Assembly (NCBI GenBank): GCA_027355725.1
Contig: DAIEHI010000053.1
Span: 38,904-102,903, forward strand
Length of the DNA stretch: 64,000 nt
Direction: 5' to 3'
Source: Acidimicrobiaceae bacterium
GTDB taxonomy: Bacteria > Actinomycetota > Acidimicrobiia > Acidimicrobiales > RAAP-2
Part shown: positions 40,420 through 48,927 of the stretch, in pieces
How positions within the stretch are numbered: the stretch's first letter is position 1
Layout: each line of letters starts with the position of its first letter
Notes under the pieces: model-generated
What the model saw: the letters and a program-made list of their open reading frames with translations, nothing else
Told to the model about the DNA's origin: nothing
Databases searched by the model: none
Translations under genes and position numbers: made by a program

Positions 40420-41580
40420 TTACTTGATTTTCTCAATCTGCTTGAGCGACTTGTCCACGACCTTCTTTGGAAGGGCCACGAAGTTCACCTGGTTCAGGTA
40501 CTGCGAGCTGTTGCCGGCCTTGGGGTCGATCGCCCACTCGAGCAATGACCGAACTGCCTGAGCGGTCTTCGAGTCTGCCTGATTCTGGTTCACGATTGCG
40601 TACTCGTAGTTGACAATCGGGTAGCCGTTGTTGACGCGGCCGTTGATCATTGAGATCGTCTCGTTGGCCGGTGTCTGGTTCTGGTAGACAGTCGCTTCCT
40701 TCAGTGCAGCCGCTGGCGAGGGCATGACGAACTGTCCATTGCCGTTCTTCAACTTCGCGTAGGTGAGGCCGTCACCGAGGACCTGTGCCTGGTAGCTGAC
40801 TCCAACGTAGGCAATACAACCCTTGGTCGCCGCGCAGCCTGAGACCATGCCACCGTTGCCGTTCTCACCGAGGGCGTTGGGGATCGATGGGAACGCAACG
40901 GTCGTGCCGTAGCTGACCGAGTTGGCCCACGTCGGGTCCTGACGCGAGAGGTACTGGGTGAAGATGAACGTGTCACCACTGCCGTCGGAACGGTGCAGGG
41001 CCACGATGGGAAGGTTCGGCAAGGTGATGCCGGGGTTCATCGCAGCGATCGCCGAGTCATTCCAGTTGGTGATCTTGCCCTGGTAGATCTGTGAGAGCAC
41101 TAGGCCACTCAAGTTCAGGTGCGCGGTCACGCCGGGGATGTTGTACGCAATGATCTGGTACGAGATCGCGAGCGGGATGTTCATCAGCGTCGGGGTCGTT
41201 GCGAGCACCGAGCTCGACAGGTAGGCGTCCGAGGAGCCGATGTTGACGGTGCCGTTCGCTGCGTCAGCAATGCCCGTACCCGAACCCGTACCGCCGGTCG
41301 TGATGTTCACCTTGGTGTACTTCGCCTGGTAAGCGGGCGCCCAGATGTTCCACAACGGGTACAACAGGGTGCTACCGGTCTCGGTCAAGTTGGCCGACGG
41401 TGGCGTCTCAACCTTGACTACACCAATAGGGGCAGCCTTGTGCTTCTTGGCCTTCGTGGCGGACGCCGTCGTGGCGAATGCTCCCACGAAGGTCGTTCCT
41501 GCGAGCACGAGAGCCATCGAAGATACGAGGTACCCGCGTGACTTTGAGTTTCTGATCATTCTTGTCTCCTTGACGTTCAT
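40420..41580 (-). CDS. pstS: Phosphate-binding periplasmic protein
   Basis: [74 protein letters not shown]. Confidence 0.94.
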   Translation of the reverse strand: MNVKETRMIRNSKSRGYLVSSMALVLAGTTFVGAFATTASATKAKKHKAAPIGVVKVETPPSANLTETGSTLLYPLWNIWAPAYQAKYTKVNITTGGTGSGTGIADAANGTVNIGSSDAYLSSSVLATTPTLMNIPLAISYQIIAYNIPGVTAHLNLSGLVLSQIYQGKITNWNDSAIAAMNPGITLPNLPIVALHRSDGSGDTFIFTQYLSRQDPTWANSVSYGTTVAFPSIPNALGENGNGGMVSGCAATKGCIAYVGVSYQAQVLGDGLTYAKLKNGNGQFVMPSPAAALKEATVYQNQTPANETISMINGRVNNGYPIVNYEYAIVNQNQADSKTAQAVRSLLEWAIDPKAGNSSQYLNQVNFVALPKKVVDKSLKQIEKIK

Positions 41581-41835
41581 GAGACCAACGTACGGTCGCG
41601 AAGTAACCCGGACTCGAACTCAAAGTGAAGTGAAGATGATTTCTGAGCCATCACTTCGTGTAGCCCTTCAGACGTCGTGTCACGAACGTGCAACACGAAG
41701 AAGCGTCGACGCTGCGAGATGACCAATCACCGTTGAAGTGTTCACGGGTGCGCCATGAGTACTGAATGAACATGTGGTGCATGAACCAAGCAATGAGGAA
41801 GTGGTCGCGGGTGAACTACTCGCCGACGAGCGGTC

Positions 41836-42672
41836 TCAGCCCATCAAGCCGTTCACGTAGCGGTCTGTCGAAGCTTCACGGGGCTGATCGAAGATCTGGC
41901 TGGTGTCACCGTGCTCAACAAGTCGACCTTCGTAGAAGAACATGGTCTTATCGGACACGCGACGGGCCTGGCCGAGGTTGTGGGTCACGACGATGATGGT
42001 GAGCGCTGGGGTCATGGCGCGCATCAAGAGCTCCACCGACTCAGTCGACAGCGGGTCGAGTGCGGACGTTGGCTCATCGAGGAGCAAGACCTCAGGACCA
42101 ACGGCGAGTGCCCTCGCGAGACACAAGAGTTGCTGTTGACCGCCGGAGAGGCGAAACGGTGAGTCACCCAGACGATCCTTCACCGCGTCCCAGAGTCCGA
42201 CCTCTCGAAGGCGCGTCTCGGCAACGATGTCTAGTTGCTTACCCTTGGCGATGCGATGCGCGCGTACGCCAGCGACCACGTTGTCGCGGATTGACATTGG
42301 AAACGGATTCGGGCGCTGGAACAACATGCCAACGCGTCGACGAAGGGTTAAGAGGTCCTGACCCGAGGACCAGATACTCTCGCCGTCGAGCTTGACGTCG
42401 CCCTCGTGTCTAAAGGATGGGACCTTGTCGTTCATCCGATTGATTGTTCGAAGAAAGGTCGACTTACCCGAACCAGTCGGGCCGATCAGCGCGGTGATGG
42501 TGCCGCGCGCGAACTCCATGTTGACGCCCGTCAGAATCGACTTCGCACCGAAACTGAGGTTCAGTCCCTCGCTCGATATGACGTTGGGGGGGCGGTTCGC
42601 GTCGGGGTCCAGTCGCGAGAGTTCACTGTCGATCAAGCGTGCAGCAACTTCAGAGCTCGTGATCTCATCCAT
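41836..42672 (-). CDS. pstB: Phosphate ABC transporter ATPase
   Basis: IGPTGSGKSTFLRTINRMND (Walker A), LSGGQQQLLCLARALAVGPEVLLLDEPTSALDP. Confidence 0.94.
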   Translation of the reverse strand: MDEITSSEVAARLIDSELSRLDPDANRPPNVISSEGLNLSFGAKSILTGVNMEFARGTITALIGPTGSGKSTFLRTINRMNDKVPSFRHEGDVKLDGESIWSSGQDLLTLRRRVGMLFQRPNPFPMSIRDNVVAGVRAHRIAKGKQLDIVAETRLREVGLWDAVKDRLGDSPFRLSGGQQQLLCLARALAVGPEVLLLDEPTSALDPLSTESVELLMRAMTPALTIIVVTHNLGQARRVSDKTMFFYEGRLVEHGDTSQIFDQPREASTDRYVNGLMG

Positions 42673-42769
42673 GCGGTCTTTTCCTTTGCTTGAGACAACT
42701 GAGGCTGAGTGTAAGGGCAGCAGATGAATTTCTTGAAAACGAAAAGTGAATTAGCAGTGATTTCTACGT

Positions 42770-42787
42770 TCTCATCGGCCGATGAGA
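42770..42787. promoter_or_regulatory. 18-bp perfect palindrome between pstB and LysE-like gene, candidate operator
   Basis: TCTCATCGGCCGATGAGA, self-complementary. Confidence 0.5.
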
Positions 42788-42960
42788 GTCCGCTTCATCT
42801 GTTGAGTTTGAAGCGGCCTACCATGATTCCGGCGAGTCAGACGGTCGGGCCGTTCTGGAAACGATTTAGTCTCCAGGAATCCCGTCCTGCTCCAGCTCGC
42901 CCATTGCAACTATCGTTGATCTCCAGTTGTTCGAGAAACTTTTGAAGAAAAGGTTCAGTT

Positions 42961-43605
42961 GTGCCACACATTGCCGTCCTTATCGGAATGGCTGTCGTAG
43001 CCCTTGGAATGGTGCTCACTCCGGGACCCAACATGATGTACCTGGTTTCTCGAAGCATCAGCCAGGGTCGGACCGCCGGATTGATTTCGCTCTCCGGTAC
43101 GGGGGTCGGGTTTCTCATCTATTTGGTCATGGCGAACTTGGGAATGGCCGCAATCTTTGTGGTCGTCCCCTGGCTTTACATCACTCTCAAGGTGGTTGGC
43201 GCGGGTTACCTCTTCTATTTGGCCTGGAAGACTCTCAAGCCAGGTGGACACTCACTGTTCGAAACTCGCGCGCTAGCGTTGGATTCACGCAGAAAACTAT
43301 TCCGCATGGGTCTAACCACGAACCTGTTGAATCCCAAGGCCGCAATCATGTACATGGCACTTATTCCTCAGTTCATACACCCCGGCGCAGGTAGCGTCGT
43401 GCTCCAAGGATTTGTCCTCGGTGCGGTCCAAATATCTGTCAGCATGATTGTTAACGCTGCAATCATCTTCGCGGCAGGCGCAATAGCGGTGTTTATGAAG
43501 CGTCGTCCCTCTTGGATCAGGTGGCAGCGGTGGGTCACCGGAGCTCTCTTGGGAGCGGTCGGCACAAAACTTGCCGCCGACGCATTCACATCGGCGACGC
43601 TCTAG
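42961..43605 (+). CDS. LysE/RhtB-family translocator
   Basis: VALGMVLTPGPNMMYLVSRSISQGRTAGLISLSGTGVGFLIYLVMANLG. Confidence 0.92.
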   Translation: MPHIAVLIGMAVVALGMVLTPGPNMMYLVSRSISQGRTAGLISLSGTGVGFLIYLVMANLGMAAIFVVVPWLYITLKVVGAGYLFYLAWKTLKPGGHSLFETRALALDSRRKLFRMGLTTNLLNPKAAIMYMALIPQFIHPGAGSVVLQGFVLGAVQISVSMIVNAAIIFAAGAIAVFMKRRPSWIRWQRWVTGALLGAVGTKLAADAFTSATL

Positions 43606-44096
43606 CGCGGTGAGTGCGACCAATCTTCATTGAGACGGCCGACGGCGATAACCGTATTGGACTGCTCGATGTTGACCCAGTAACCGGTTGTCTCTGGTTT
43701 CGCTCGACGAGCGGGCGCACCAAGCAGCGCCGGCGGCGGTCACATATGGATCCCGCTGCTTCACGCCCATGCGTTCGTATTCGTGGATGTAGCTGCTACA
43801 CCGTAGGGGAGGTCGGATTACGGGTATGCGCAGCGATCGCCTCCGCACTCAGTTCGCGATCTTTGGTCAGGTGACGTACGCGACGAGGCAGAACTCTTGG
43901 TACCTTCCGGGTCCGCTAGGACAACGACGGTACCCTCTTCGTCGTTGTGGCGCTCACCCGTCTAGTATCCGCCGTGAGCCACTGTCTTGGCTATGGCTGC
44001 GGCAATTGCCGCGTTTGGAAACATTCGCCCTGTAGGTCCACAAAGTTTGCTTGCGCGAACCGCTCGGGAATGAAGTAAGCCGATCACGGTGGTCCA

Positions 44097-44378
44097 TTAC
44101 CGATAGGCGTCTGCTCGATGTCGAATGGCAGTGACTTTCACAGTGTGTGTGGTGTCATCAATGAAGTACAAGACTCGGTAGTCGCCTCGATGTGCTGAAT
44201 ACGCCGGCGCCAAGGGAGTTCCGAGCGGCTTGCCAACGCGCTGAGGGTTGTCGAGCAACGGACCGGTGATGAATTCATACACCGCAAGGGCAGTCTTCTC
44301 AGGGAGTACCTCGGCGAGCGCCGACGCCGCTGAACGGGCGACTTGTAGGTGGTACTCGTCCTTATTTGGCGTGGACAC
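44097..44378 (-). CDS. RelE/ParE-family toxin
   Basis: DEYHLQVARSAASALAEVLPEKTALAVYEFITGPLLDNPQRVGKPLGTPLAPAYSAHRGDYRVLYFIDDTTHTVKVTAIRHRADAYR. Confidence 0.92.
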   Translation of the reverse strand: MSTPNKDEYHLQVARSAASALAEVLPEKTALAVYEFITGPLLDNPQRVGKPLGTPLAPAYSAHRGDYRVLYFIDDTTHTVKVTAIRHRADAYR

Positions 44379-44652
44379 CGCGACCGGCGTTCTTCATTTC
44401 TTTCGCCAGTTGGTTAGCGTCAAAGGTGTCACCGTTCGCAAGCTCTTGGACGCCGGTCTCGTGTGCCCGCAAGAGGGCCGAGTCGGATAGCACGGCGATT
44501 GTCTCGCGCATGGCGTCGTAGTCGTCGGCTCCCATCAGAACGGCGACCCGGTGTCCATTCTTGGTGATTTCGATTCGCTCATGGGTCGAACTGGCTTCGT
44601 CGACCAATTTGGACAACTGAGCTCGGACGTCAGCTATGGGTAGGGTTGTCAT
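44362..44652 (-). CDS. Phd/YefM-family antitoxin
   Basis: MTTLPIADVRAQLSKLVDEASSTHERIEITKNGHRVAVLMGADDYDAMRETI; overlaps toxin start; ATG 44652 follows TATAAT-N7. Confidence 0.92.
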   Translation of the reverse strand: MTTLPIADVRAQLSKLVDEASSTHERIEITKNGHRVAVLMGADDYDAMRETIAVLSDSALLRAHETGVQELANGDTFDANQLAKEMKNAGRGVHAK

Positions 44653-44677
44653 GTACAGAATTATAGCGTAATTATAG
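44653..44677 (-). promoter_or_regulatory. Antitoxin promoter with tandem CTATAATT repeats (11-bp period)
   Basis: Reverse strand CTATAATT-ACG-CTATAATT-CTGTAC-ATG; proximal TATAAT (44660-44665) lies 7 nt before ATG. Confidence 0.65.
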
Positions 44678-44728
44678 GGCGGCTTTGCACTGGTTCTTGT
44701 TGTGTGACTCAAGGTCCGCGTCAGAAAA

Positions 44729-45127
44729 CTAGCGCCCAAGTCCTGGACCTACGTCCTTCCGGAGATTCTCGGAATCGTTATTATCCTGCCCGGTGCGTTG
44801 TAGCCGCGCTTCAAGCTGAAGAACAGCTGCTTCAAGTGGGGGAAGGTCCTCCGTAATGGTTGCTTCCACGATTGCTCGCGATGTGTCGAAATAGTGGTGC
44901 GCAAGCCAGTCTCGCATGCCAGCCGCGTCAGACCACCTGACGTCGGGTTCACTCGCGACGAGCTTGGGATCCAACAACTTGACCGCCTCGCCAATCTCGA
45001 TCAGACGAAGTCGAACGGCATCGAAAACAAGGCCATCGGAGAGATCGCCACGAGTGAGGTGACTCCTGATCGCGGTGATCGCATCAACAATGTCCGCGAG
45101 GCGTTCTGCATCGTGTCGCGAACTCAC
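44729..45127 (-). CDS. HepT-like ribonuclease toxin (DUF86)
   Basis: DIVDAITAIRSHLTRGDL...RLIEIGEAVKLL...GMRDWLAHHYFDT (R-x4-H-x-Y motif). Confidence 0.9.
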   Translation of the reverse strand: MSSRHDAERLADIVDAITAIRSHLTRGDLSDGLVFDAVRLRLIEIGEAVKLLDPKLVASEPDVRWSDAAGMRDWLAHHYFDTSRAIVEATITEDLPPLEAAVLQLEARLQRTGQDNNDSENLRKDVGPGLGR

Positions 45128-45654
45128 AGGGGCACAGCTTCGCGATGCACCGCTTCTCGGACACTAGGTCGCAGGCTGTCAGAAGGAGCAACGTCGACAG
45201 AGACGCCAAGTATCTCCGAGAGTTCCCTGCGCAGGGCTTCCAATGAAAATAGCCCTGTCGTGCGATCCAAGTCGACCACTAAATCGATGTCGCTCTCTGC
45301 CTGGTCTTCACCTCGTGCGGTGCTGCCAAAGACGCGGACGTTGCTCGCACCGTGGCGCGCCGCACAGGCGAGCACGGCGCGCCGGCGCTGGCGGAGGCGA
45401 CGACCAAGAGGGGTGTCAGGGATTCCACGTGGATACTCCCTCGTGCGTTCCAGGTCGAGGACGAGTCGGTGTCCCGTTGCGCGTACGAGGCGTCCAAGTG
45501 TGGAGACTGATGGCTCCCTGCGACCAGACTCATATGCGCTGATGACGCTCTGCGCGACCCCGGCACGACGCGCAACTTCGGTCTGTGACAGGTGAGAACT
45601 AACGCGTGCTCGCTTCAGGAGTCTGCCGACAGCTTCATCTTCGGGCTTTGTCAC
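45124..45654 (-). CDS. XRE-HTH fused to MNT nucleotidyltransferase (MntA-like antitoxin)
   Basis: LSQTEVARRAGVAQSVISAYESGRREPSVSTLGRLVRATG HTH; VRVFGSTARGEDQAESDIDLVVDL (GS-x10-DxD). Confidence 0.9.
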   Translation of the reverse strand: MTKPEDEAVGRLLKRARVSSHLSQTEVARRAGVAQSVISAYESGRREPSVSTLGRLVRATGHRLVLDLERTREYPRGIPDTPLGRRLRQRRRAVLACAARHGASNVRVFGSTARGEDQAESDIDLVVDLDRTTGLFSLEALRRELSEILGVSVDVAPSDSLRPSVREAVHREAVPL

Positions 45655-45655
45655 G

Positions 45656-45970
45656 TTACGAGCCTAGTACGTATTGTCTATAATCAGAACCACAAGGTGA
45701 CGCGTCTAGAGGTTCTAGGGAGAAACGTCCCCTAGCGACACTGACCTGAATGTGCGGGTGGCGTCGGTTCCCTCGTGAGAGTCGCTTCGCCTCGACAACT
45801 GGACCGTGACGATGCTCGAAGTAGTTCGCTCCGGGTTCCTTGTGGATCACGCTGTTGTTGAGCAAATACGCGATGGTGAAGTGCACCAATCTCGCAACCG
45901 CGGCGGCCGCTTTTCCGTATCGGTTTCGGTGACGATCACCTCGGCGCCTTCTCGTGTCGAGAACCACCAT
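45656..45970 (-). pseudogene. Possible degenerate transposase C-terminal relic
   Basis: FTIAYLLNNSVIHKEPGANYFEHRHGPVVEAKRLSR resembles transposase C-terminal segments (L-x-GADYF...R-x-x-R-L-x-R), then apparently frameshifted; no intact ORF. Confidence 0.3.
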
Positions 45971-46135
45971 TTACGGGCAAAGCATCGCTGCGAGACCAGT
46001 GCGGATCCTGGCTAACAAGGTGCCTCGGACCTTAAATGCTCCTGATGGGTGGCTTGATTCACTAGGTCACATCCAAGCCCGTCACGATGCACTTCTTATT
46101 GGCGTCGCGCAAAACCTAGTAGTGTCATACGAGCC

Positions 46136-46237
46136 ATGGGATCATTAATTAAGAAGCGCCGTAAGCGCATGCGCAAGAAGAAGCACAAGAAGATGTTGAA
46201 GCGAACCCGCTTCCAGCGTCGCGCCGCCGGTAAATAG
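46136..46237 (+). CDS. 30S ribosomal protein bS22 (AURKAIP1/COX24 domain)
   Basis: 33-aa MGSLIKKRRKRMRKKKHKKMLKRTRFQRRAAGK; matches actinobacterial bS22 pattern MGSVIKKRRKRM.KKKH.K.L.RTR.QRR..GK; below ORF-track length cutoff. Confidence 0.93.
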   Translation: MGSLIKKRRKRMRKKKHKKMLKRTRFQRRAAGK

Positions 46238-46250
46238 CTCTCCCGCGCGC

Positions 46251-47000
46251 CTAAGCGGGCGTGGTAGTTGTTTGGCGAAACCGCACAGTGCCATCGGGAC
46301 CGGTCACGTCCCATTCGCTGAGTCCAGTTTCGAGGTGGCCCTCGAGGAACATGGTGGAGCCCGAGCCAGCCAGAGTGATCTCTCTGGAGAATTCTGAGCG
46401 CAACCAGGCCAGCGTCGAAGCGAGTCGCGGTTCGACGAGTGCGGCCGCACGTTCGAGGTGGTTGCGGCCCTCTAGTCGCTCACCGGCGGCCTTCAATTCG
46501 TCATACGCCTCGTAGCAGCGCCGGGTATCCACGGCGAACCCGGGCATCATCAAGGTGACGTCTCGAGACTCGAAGTGAAGCGGCGTGAGACGTTCACCCA
46601 CACCCTCAACGAGTGCTCGCCCCCCCAATTGACAAAACGGCACGTCGCCACCGAGGGTGAGGGCCTCTTCGTTGCTGACGCCACCAGCCCATCGCAGTAT
46701 CGCTCCGGCGTCGGCACTCCCCCCACCGAGCCCACCACCAGGTGGAATACGCTTCACCAGCGTGACCCCAGCGGTGCGATTGACGAGTTTGAGTGCGCGT
46801 GCGACGAGATTGGTGTCATCAAGGGCGAGTTCAATCTCTGAATCTTCGAGGCGCAAATAGTCGCCACTCGGGTCGATGAACAACCGGTCGGCTAATTGGA
46901 GGGTGACCATCTCGCTTCGTAACTCGTGGTACCCGTCGTCACGACGCCCGGTGATCTCAAGGAACCAGGTGAGTTTCGCCGGCGCCAACAACTCGTTCAT
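46251..47000 (-). CDS. ispE: 4-(cytidine 5'-diphospho)-2-C-methyl-D-erythritol kinase
   Basis: APAKLTWFLEITGRRDDGYHELRSEMVTLQLADRL; RIPPGGGLGGGSADAGAIL. Confidence 0.94.
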   Translation of the reverse strand: MNELLAPAKLTWFLEITGRRDDGYHELRSEMVTLQLADRLFIDPSGDYLRLEDSEIELALDDTNLVARALKLVNRTAGVTLVKRIPPGGGLGGGSADAGAILRWAGGVSNEEALTLGGDVPFCQLGGRALVEGVGERLTPLHFESRDVTLMMPGFAVDTRRCYEAYDELKAAGERLEGRNHLERAAALVEPRLASTLAWLRSEFSREITLAGSGSTMFLEGHLETGLSEWDVTGPDGTVRFRQTTTTPA

Positions 47001-47812
47001 CGAGCCGCCGCCAATCGCGCGAACTCCTCGAGGGTCAACTCCTCTGGTCGACGGGTAGCGGCGATGTCGGCACGCTCGAAGACCCCCTCACTCGCCCAGC
47101 TGGCGAGGGAGCGGCGAAGCATCTTGCGGCGCTGGGCGAATGAGGTCCTGATCACCTCAAAGAGGGCCTCTTCAGAGACAAGCGCCGGATCGATGCGAGG
47201 GCTCGTGCGGCGAACGATCGACACGAGCGCCGAATCGACGTTGGGTTTGGGGACAAAGACATTGGGCCCGACCTTGCCAACGACGTGCGCATCGGCGAAA
47301 TACTGGACGCGCAGTGACGCCGCACCGTAGGCCTCGTCACCCGCGTGAGCGGCGAAACGCTCCCCGACTTCCTTTTGGACCATGACGAGCATGCGCGTGA
47401 TGAGAGGTTCGGCCTCGAGCAGGTGCAGGACCAGCGGGGTCGCCACGTTGTAAGGAAGATTCGCCACCACCACCGCCGGTCGCCCGGAGAGGATCGCGCT
47501 GTAATCGGCGTCGAGGGCGTTCGCGTGGTGGACCTCGACGCCGAGTGGAGAGACGACACTTCGAAGCGGCGCGAGCAAGTACTTGTCGATCTCCATGGCG
47601 TGGACCTCAGCACCGGTCTCGACCAAAGCGAGGGTCAGCGATCCAAGTCCCGCGCCGATCTCGAGGACGAGGTCGCCCGGCCCCACCTGGGCGAGGCGCG
47701 CAATCCGACGCACCGTATTGGCGTCGACGACGAAGTTCTGACCGAGGGCTCTCGAAGGCTTGAGCCCGTGTTCTTCGAGAAGAGCGACGAGCTCGGTGCG
47801 AGTGTGGGTCAC
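46997..47812 (-). CDS. rsmA: 16S rRNA (adenine1518/1519-N6,N6)-dimethyltransferase
   Basis: KPSRALGQNFVVDANTVRRIARLAQVGPGDLVLEIGAGLGSLT; VVANLPYNVATPLVLHLL. Confidence 0.96.
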   Translation of the reverse strand: MTHTRTELVALLEEHGLKPSRALGQNFVVDANTVRRIARLAQVGPGDLVLEIGAGLGSLTLALVETGAEVHAMEIDKYLLAPLRSVVSPLGVEVHHANALDADYSAILSGRPAVVVANLPYNVATPLVLHLLEAEPLITRMLVMVQKEVGERFAAHAGDEAYGAASLRVQYFADAHVVGKVGPNVFVPKPNVDSALVSIVRRTSPRIDPALVSEEALFEVIRTSFAQRRKMLRRSLASWASEGVFERADIAATRRPEELTLEEFARLAAAR

Positions 47813-48927
47813 CAGGAGACTCTGACGTCGATAACGCCCTGGGCGAGCGGCGCCAACCGCGCGAAGTCGGTCTCTGAGAGGTCAATGATCCGATCGCCCC
47901 TAGCCGCCTCGTGGTCGGTGACCACGCAGGTGATCGAGTGTCCCGTCGCCAAGTCGATCACCCTGACGTGGATGCCCATTGGCAAGAACCAGGTGGCACA
48001 GCGTCCCGGAATGTACGAGTACCACGTCGCCACGCCAATGCGGTAGTCACGCGACACCGAACGCTTGATCGTCGTCGTTGTCGTAGGGGCCACGGTCGTC
48101 GTTGTCGTTGGTGGCGTCGTCGTCGAGGTCGTGGGTTCGCCCGGGTAGGTCGTTGTCGTAGTCGGAGGGACGGTCGTTGTCGTGGGGAGCGGTGTAGCAG
48201 GGTGCGCACGGATGATGGTGACCGTTGCTGTCACGGTTGTGTTCCAGGCCACGAGCGTGCCGGGGGCCGGGGACTGGCGGACGATCTTGGTCCACGTGTT
48301 CGACGAGCTGCCAAGCCCCTCAGTTCTGATCTTCAGATGCAGACCGGCGAGCACCGCTGTGACTCGCGCTCGCGAAAGACCGAGGAGGCTGGGTACACGC
48401 TCTTTAGGGTGGATCACACCGAGGGCAGTACTGATGGCGACTGAAGCGTGCCACGCCACGAGCGTGCCGGGGGCCGGGGACTGGTGGATAACGCGATTCC
48501 ACTTGCCCGTGGAACTGCCGGGGCCCGTTGGTACGAAATACAGTTCTGCCGCCTTCATCGCGGCGAGGACCCTCGTCGGGGAGAGCCCGAGGAGATTGGG
48601 AACTCTGCGTGGTGGGTGCACCGCGACGAGCGACGTGGTCAAGATGACCGTCGATCGCCAAGGCACGAGGGTGCCGGCAGCGGGTATCTCACTAGTTACC
48701 GACACCCAGTTCTTCGTCGAGCTCCCGGGGCCTGTCGTTCGAAAGAACAATTGGTCCGCCCGCATCACCGCGAAGACCTGGGCCCGACTCAGTCCGACGA
48801 CGTTGGGCATGGGTTCGGGCGCGTGGGTACCCGACGCTCCGGCTTCGGGCGTGGTCATCACCATTGAACTCATCACAATGACGAGTGTGGCGACAATCGA
48901 AAACGGGCGATGAAACGTCCGTTGCAT
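47809..48927 (-). CDS. Exported protein with three PASTA repeats and C-terminal RlpA-like double-psi beta-barrel
   Basis: Repeats MPNVVGLSRAQVFAVMRADQL.., VPNLLGLSPTRVLAAMKAAEL.., VPSLLGLSRARVTAVLAGLHL.. each ending P(A)PGTLVxW; T/P linker; GVATWYSYIPGRCATWFLPMGIHVRVIDLATGHSITCVVTDHEAARGDRIIDLSETDFARLAPLAQGVIDVRVSW. Confidence 0.85.
   Translation of the reverse strand: MQRTFHRPFSIVATLVIVMSSMVMTTPEAGASGTHAPEPMPNVVGLSRAQVFAVMRADQLFFRTTGPGSSTKNWVSVTSEIPAAGTLVPWRSTVILTTSLVAVHPPRRVPNLLGLSPTRVLAAMKAAELYFVPTGPGSSTGKWNRVIHQSPAPGTLVAWHASVAISTALGVIHPKERVPSLLGLSRARVTAVLAGLHLKIRTEGLGSSSNTWTKIVRQSPAPGTLVAWNTTVTATVTIIRAHPATPLPTTTTVPPTTTTTYPGEPTTSTTTPPTTTTTVAPTTTTTIKRSVSRDYRIGVATWYSYIPGRCATWFLPMGIHVRVIDLATGHSITCVVTDHEAARGDRIIDLSETDFARLAPLAQGVIDVRVSW

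Noticed and set aside
41581-41835. PHO-box array upstream of pstS
   Set aside because: GTTCA-like words occur (GTTCACC, GTTCATG, GTTCATT on the minus strand), but spacing is 15 nt or irregular, not the expected 11-nt direct-repeat period.
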